DNA of 14,710 nucleotides, taken from the NCBI GenBank assembly GCA_007129225.1, contig SKVX01000247.1:1-14710 (forward strand), given 5' to 3'. Within the stretch, counting starts at the first letter, position 1, and the number at the start of each line of letters is the position of its first letter. Below are positions 13,373-14,710 of the stretch, one piece after another. The translations under genes were made by a program, and so were the position numbers. The notes beneath the pieces were generated by a model. That model saw only the letters and a list, made by a program, of their open reading frames with translations. It was not told the origin of the DNA and did not search any database. The DNA is from Halomonas sp. (GTDB lineage: Bacteria > Pseudomonadota > Gammaproteobacteria > Pseudomonadales > Halomonadaceae).

Positions 13373-14065
13373 TTAACCCCGGCGGCGGACCAGCTGATAG
13401 CGCCTGGTGATGTAACCGAACGGTACGCTCCAGACATGCACCAGCCGCGAGAACGGGAACAGCAGGATGATGGTCAGGCCCACGAAGATATGCAGCTTGT
13501 AGATCCAGGAAACCTCTTCCATGTAGTAGGCGGCGCCGCCGCCGAAGAAGACGATCGCCTGGGCCCAGCTGGCCAGGGTCACCATCATCTCGCCGTCCAT
13601 GTGGCCCAGGGAGAAGAGGATGGTGACCATCCCCAGCGCCGCCTGGAACACGATCAGACCGAGGATGGCGGTGTCCATGGTGCTCGATGAGGCCCGCACC
13701 CGGACATTGGTCAGGCGGCGATGCAGCAGCATGGCGCCGCCCACCACGCACATGGCACCGGCGATGCCGCCCACCACGATGGCGAGAAGCTGCTTGGTGC
13801 CGGGATCCAGGAAGCGGTCGTACATCCAGTGCGGCGTCAGCATGCCGAACAGGTGGCCGAAGAAGATCACGATGATGCCGACATGGAACAGGTTGCTGGC
13901 CAGGCGCATGTTCTTCGACGACAGCATCTGGCTGGAGCCGGTCTTCCAGGTGAATTGGCCATGGTCGTAGCGCATCAGGCTGCCGACCAGGAAGACGGTG
14001 CCGACCAGATACGGGTAGTAACCGTAGATCAGGTGATTGAAGTAGGTGGAAATGGCGTCAAACAT
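13373..14065 (-). CDS. narI: Respiratory nitrate reductase gamma subunit NarI
   Basis: This 230-aa inner-membrane protein is the cytochrome b subunit of the NarGHI nitrate reductase. It takes electrons from quinol and passes them through two haems b to NarH. Five transmembrane segments can be recognised. The haem-ligand histidines are His61 and His71 (FHVGIIVIFFGH) and His192 and His210 (LHIFVGLTIILLFPFSRLVH). Their spacings of 10 and 18 residues equal those in E. coli NarI (56/66 and 187/205). AGGAG lies 7 nt before the ATG, and the gene begins 13 nt after narJ. The C-terminus is a basic cytoplasmic tail. It shows no sign of damage. narG and narH should lie beyond narJ to the right of the window. 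Confidence 0.97.
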   Translation of the reverse strand: MFDAISTYFNHLIYGYYPYLVGTVFLVGSLMRYDHGQFTWKTGSSQMLSSKNMRLASNLFHVGIIVIFFGHLFGMLTPHWMYDRFLDPGTKQLLAIVVGGIAGAMCVVGGAMLLHRRLTNVRVRASSSTMDTAILGLIVFQAALGMVTILFSLGHMDGEMMVTLASWAQAIVFFGGGAAYYMEEVSWIYKLHIFVGLTIILLFPFSRLVHVWSVPFGYITRRYQLVRRRG

Positions 14066-14078
14066 GACAGTTCTCCTG

Positions 14079-14710
14079 TTAACGACCGCTCACACGAGGC
14101 GCATCCGCCCCGGGAGACATGATCCGTACCGGCTGGCTCTGGGTCTCGCGCTTGCGCTCGGCCAGACGACGCCCCTCGGCGGACTGCAGCGCGCAGTCCT
14201 CATCGGACTTGGCGGAAAAACGCACCGCCTCCTCCTCCCACACCGCATCCAGCGCCTCGGGGGTGTCATCGCGACTCTCACCCACCACGGTTTCACGCTG
14301 GGCTTCCACCTCCTCCTCGGCGCCGATCATCGCCAGCAGGGCGCGCATCACCAGGGCGTGGTCGGAGCCGCGCCCTTCCAGACGCGCCGCCAGCAGTGCC
14401 AGAATGTGGCGAATTTCGCCTAGCCAGCGACCGATCTCCTCCTCGCTGCGGGTGGAGAGATACTCCAGGAACAGCGGCAGGTAGTCCGGCAGCTCCCGGG
14501 CATCCAGCTCGAAGCCGGCTTCCTGGTACTCGTTCATCAGATCGACCATGGCCTGGCCACGGTCGCGGGATTCGCCATGGACGTGCTCGAACAGCAGCAG
14601 CGAGTGAGCGCGGCCCTTGTCGAACAGCGCCACGTATTCTGACTGGAGCTCCAGCAGATCGGCCTCTCTGATGTGCTGGCACCAGCTCATCAAATCGCCT
14701 CGCAGCGCTG
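14079..14710 (-). CDS. narJ: Nitrate reductase molybdenum cofactor assembly chaperone NarJ, 5' partial
   Basis: NarJ is a dedicated cytoplasmic chaperone that holds apo-NarGH until the molybdenum cofactor and Fe-S clusters are inserted and the complex docks to NarI. The diagnostic stretch YVALFDKGRAHSLLLFEHVHGESRDRGQAM is present, as are the ARELPDYLPLFLEYLS region and ESRDDTPEALDAVWEEEAVRF near the end. The frame stays open to the right edge. The first visible residues (ALRGDLMSWCQH) align with the interior of NarJ, so the ATG at 14690 and the TTG at 14693 are internal codons, not the start. About 209 residues are seen, and roughly 30 or more N-terminal residues are missing. narI follows after 13 nt. 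Confidence 0.96.
   Translation of the reverse strand, partial: ALRGDLMSWCQHIREADLLELQSEYVALFDKGRAHSLLLFEHVHGESRDRGQAMVDLMNEYQEAGFELDARELPDYLPLFLEYLSTRSEEEIGRWLGEIRHILALLAARLEGRGSDHALVMRALLAMIGAEEEVEAQRETVVGESRDDTPEALDAVWEEEAVRFSAKSDEDCALQSAEGRRLAERKRETQSQPVRIMSPGADAPRVSGR

Noticed and set aside
14688..14693. ATG 14690 or TTG 14693 (minus strand) as the narJ start
   Set aside because: The reading frame continues to the window edge with residues that match the interior of NarJ, so the gene is cut off, not short.

Overview
The window is GC-rich, densely coded chromosomal DNA. It most resembles a gammaproteobacterium of the Halomonas/Pseudomonas type. The grounds are the acidic proteins and a respiratory nitrate reductase operon carrying a NifM-type PPIase behind narI, as in pseudomonads. 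The genus is inference; there is no rRNA or other marker gene. No transposase, integrase, CRISPR array, tRNA or rRNA gene was seen.

Layout, left to right. (A) 1-3320, plus strand: the 3' end of a probable solute-binding protein gene (tctC-like), then tctB, tctA and an AbrB-duplication membrane protein gene. This is a tripartite tricarboxylate transporter (TTT) operon with an extra membrane gene. A perfect stem-loop sits between the binding protein and tctB. (B) 3321-6223, plus strand: an intergenic region with a 16-bp palindrome that looks like an operator, then a 683-aa FMN/FeS/FAD oxidoreductase resembling N-methylproline (stachydrine-type) demethylases, and 20 nt later a TetR-type regulator. 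This reads as an autoregulated catabolic unit. (C) 6234-8294, minus strand: a cytoplasmic S9A prolyl oligopeptidase-like protein, convergent with the TetR gene. (D) 8368-14710, minus strand, read right to left: narJ (5' end cut by the window edge), narI, a NifM/PpiC-type peptidyl-prolyl isomerase, moaB, moeA, a Crp/Fnr-family regulator, a DGC-domain putative zinc protein and moaA. Several junctions overlap (ATGA at moaB/moeA and DGC/moaA; 41 nt at moeA/regulator), so this is a translationally coupled operon. narG and narH should lie just outside the right edge.

How the genes work together: NarJ matures the nitrate reductase and inserts its molybdenum cofactor. NarI is the haem b membrane anchor. 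The PPIase probably helps folding. MoaA, MoaB and MoeA supply part of the cofactor pathway. The embedded Crp/Fnr-family protein lacks the FNR cysteine cluster but keeps the FNR DNA-reading residues, so it probably senses something other than O2 through an Fe-S cluster (NO, as in DNR, is one option). The DGC protein has no assigned role in the pathway.

I found no clearly new system. The best leads are: the oxidoreductase with an Ala at one of the four expected Fe-S cysteine positions and an altered active-site motif; the palindromic operator; the DGC protein and cluster-less Fnr-like regulator embedded in the nar-Moco operon; and a 96-nt nested inverted repeat between narI and the PPIase gene that looks like a dispersed element.
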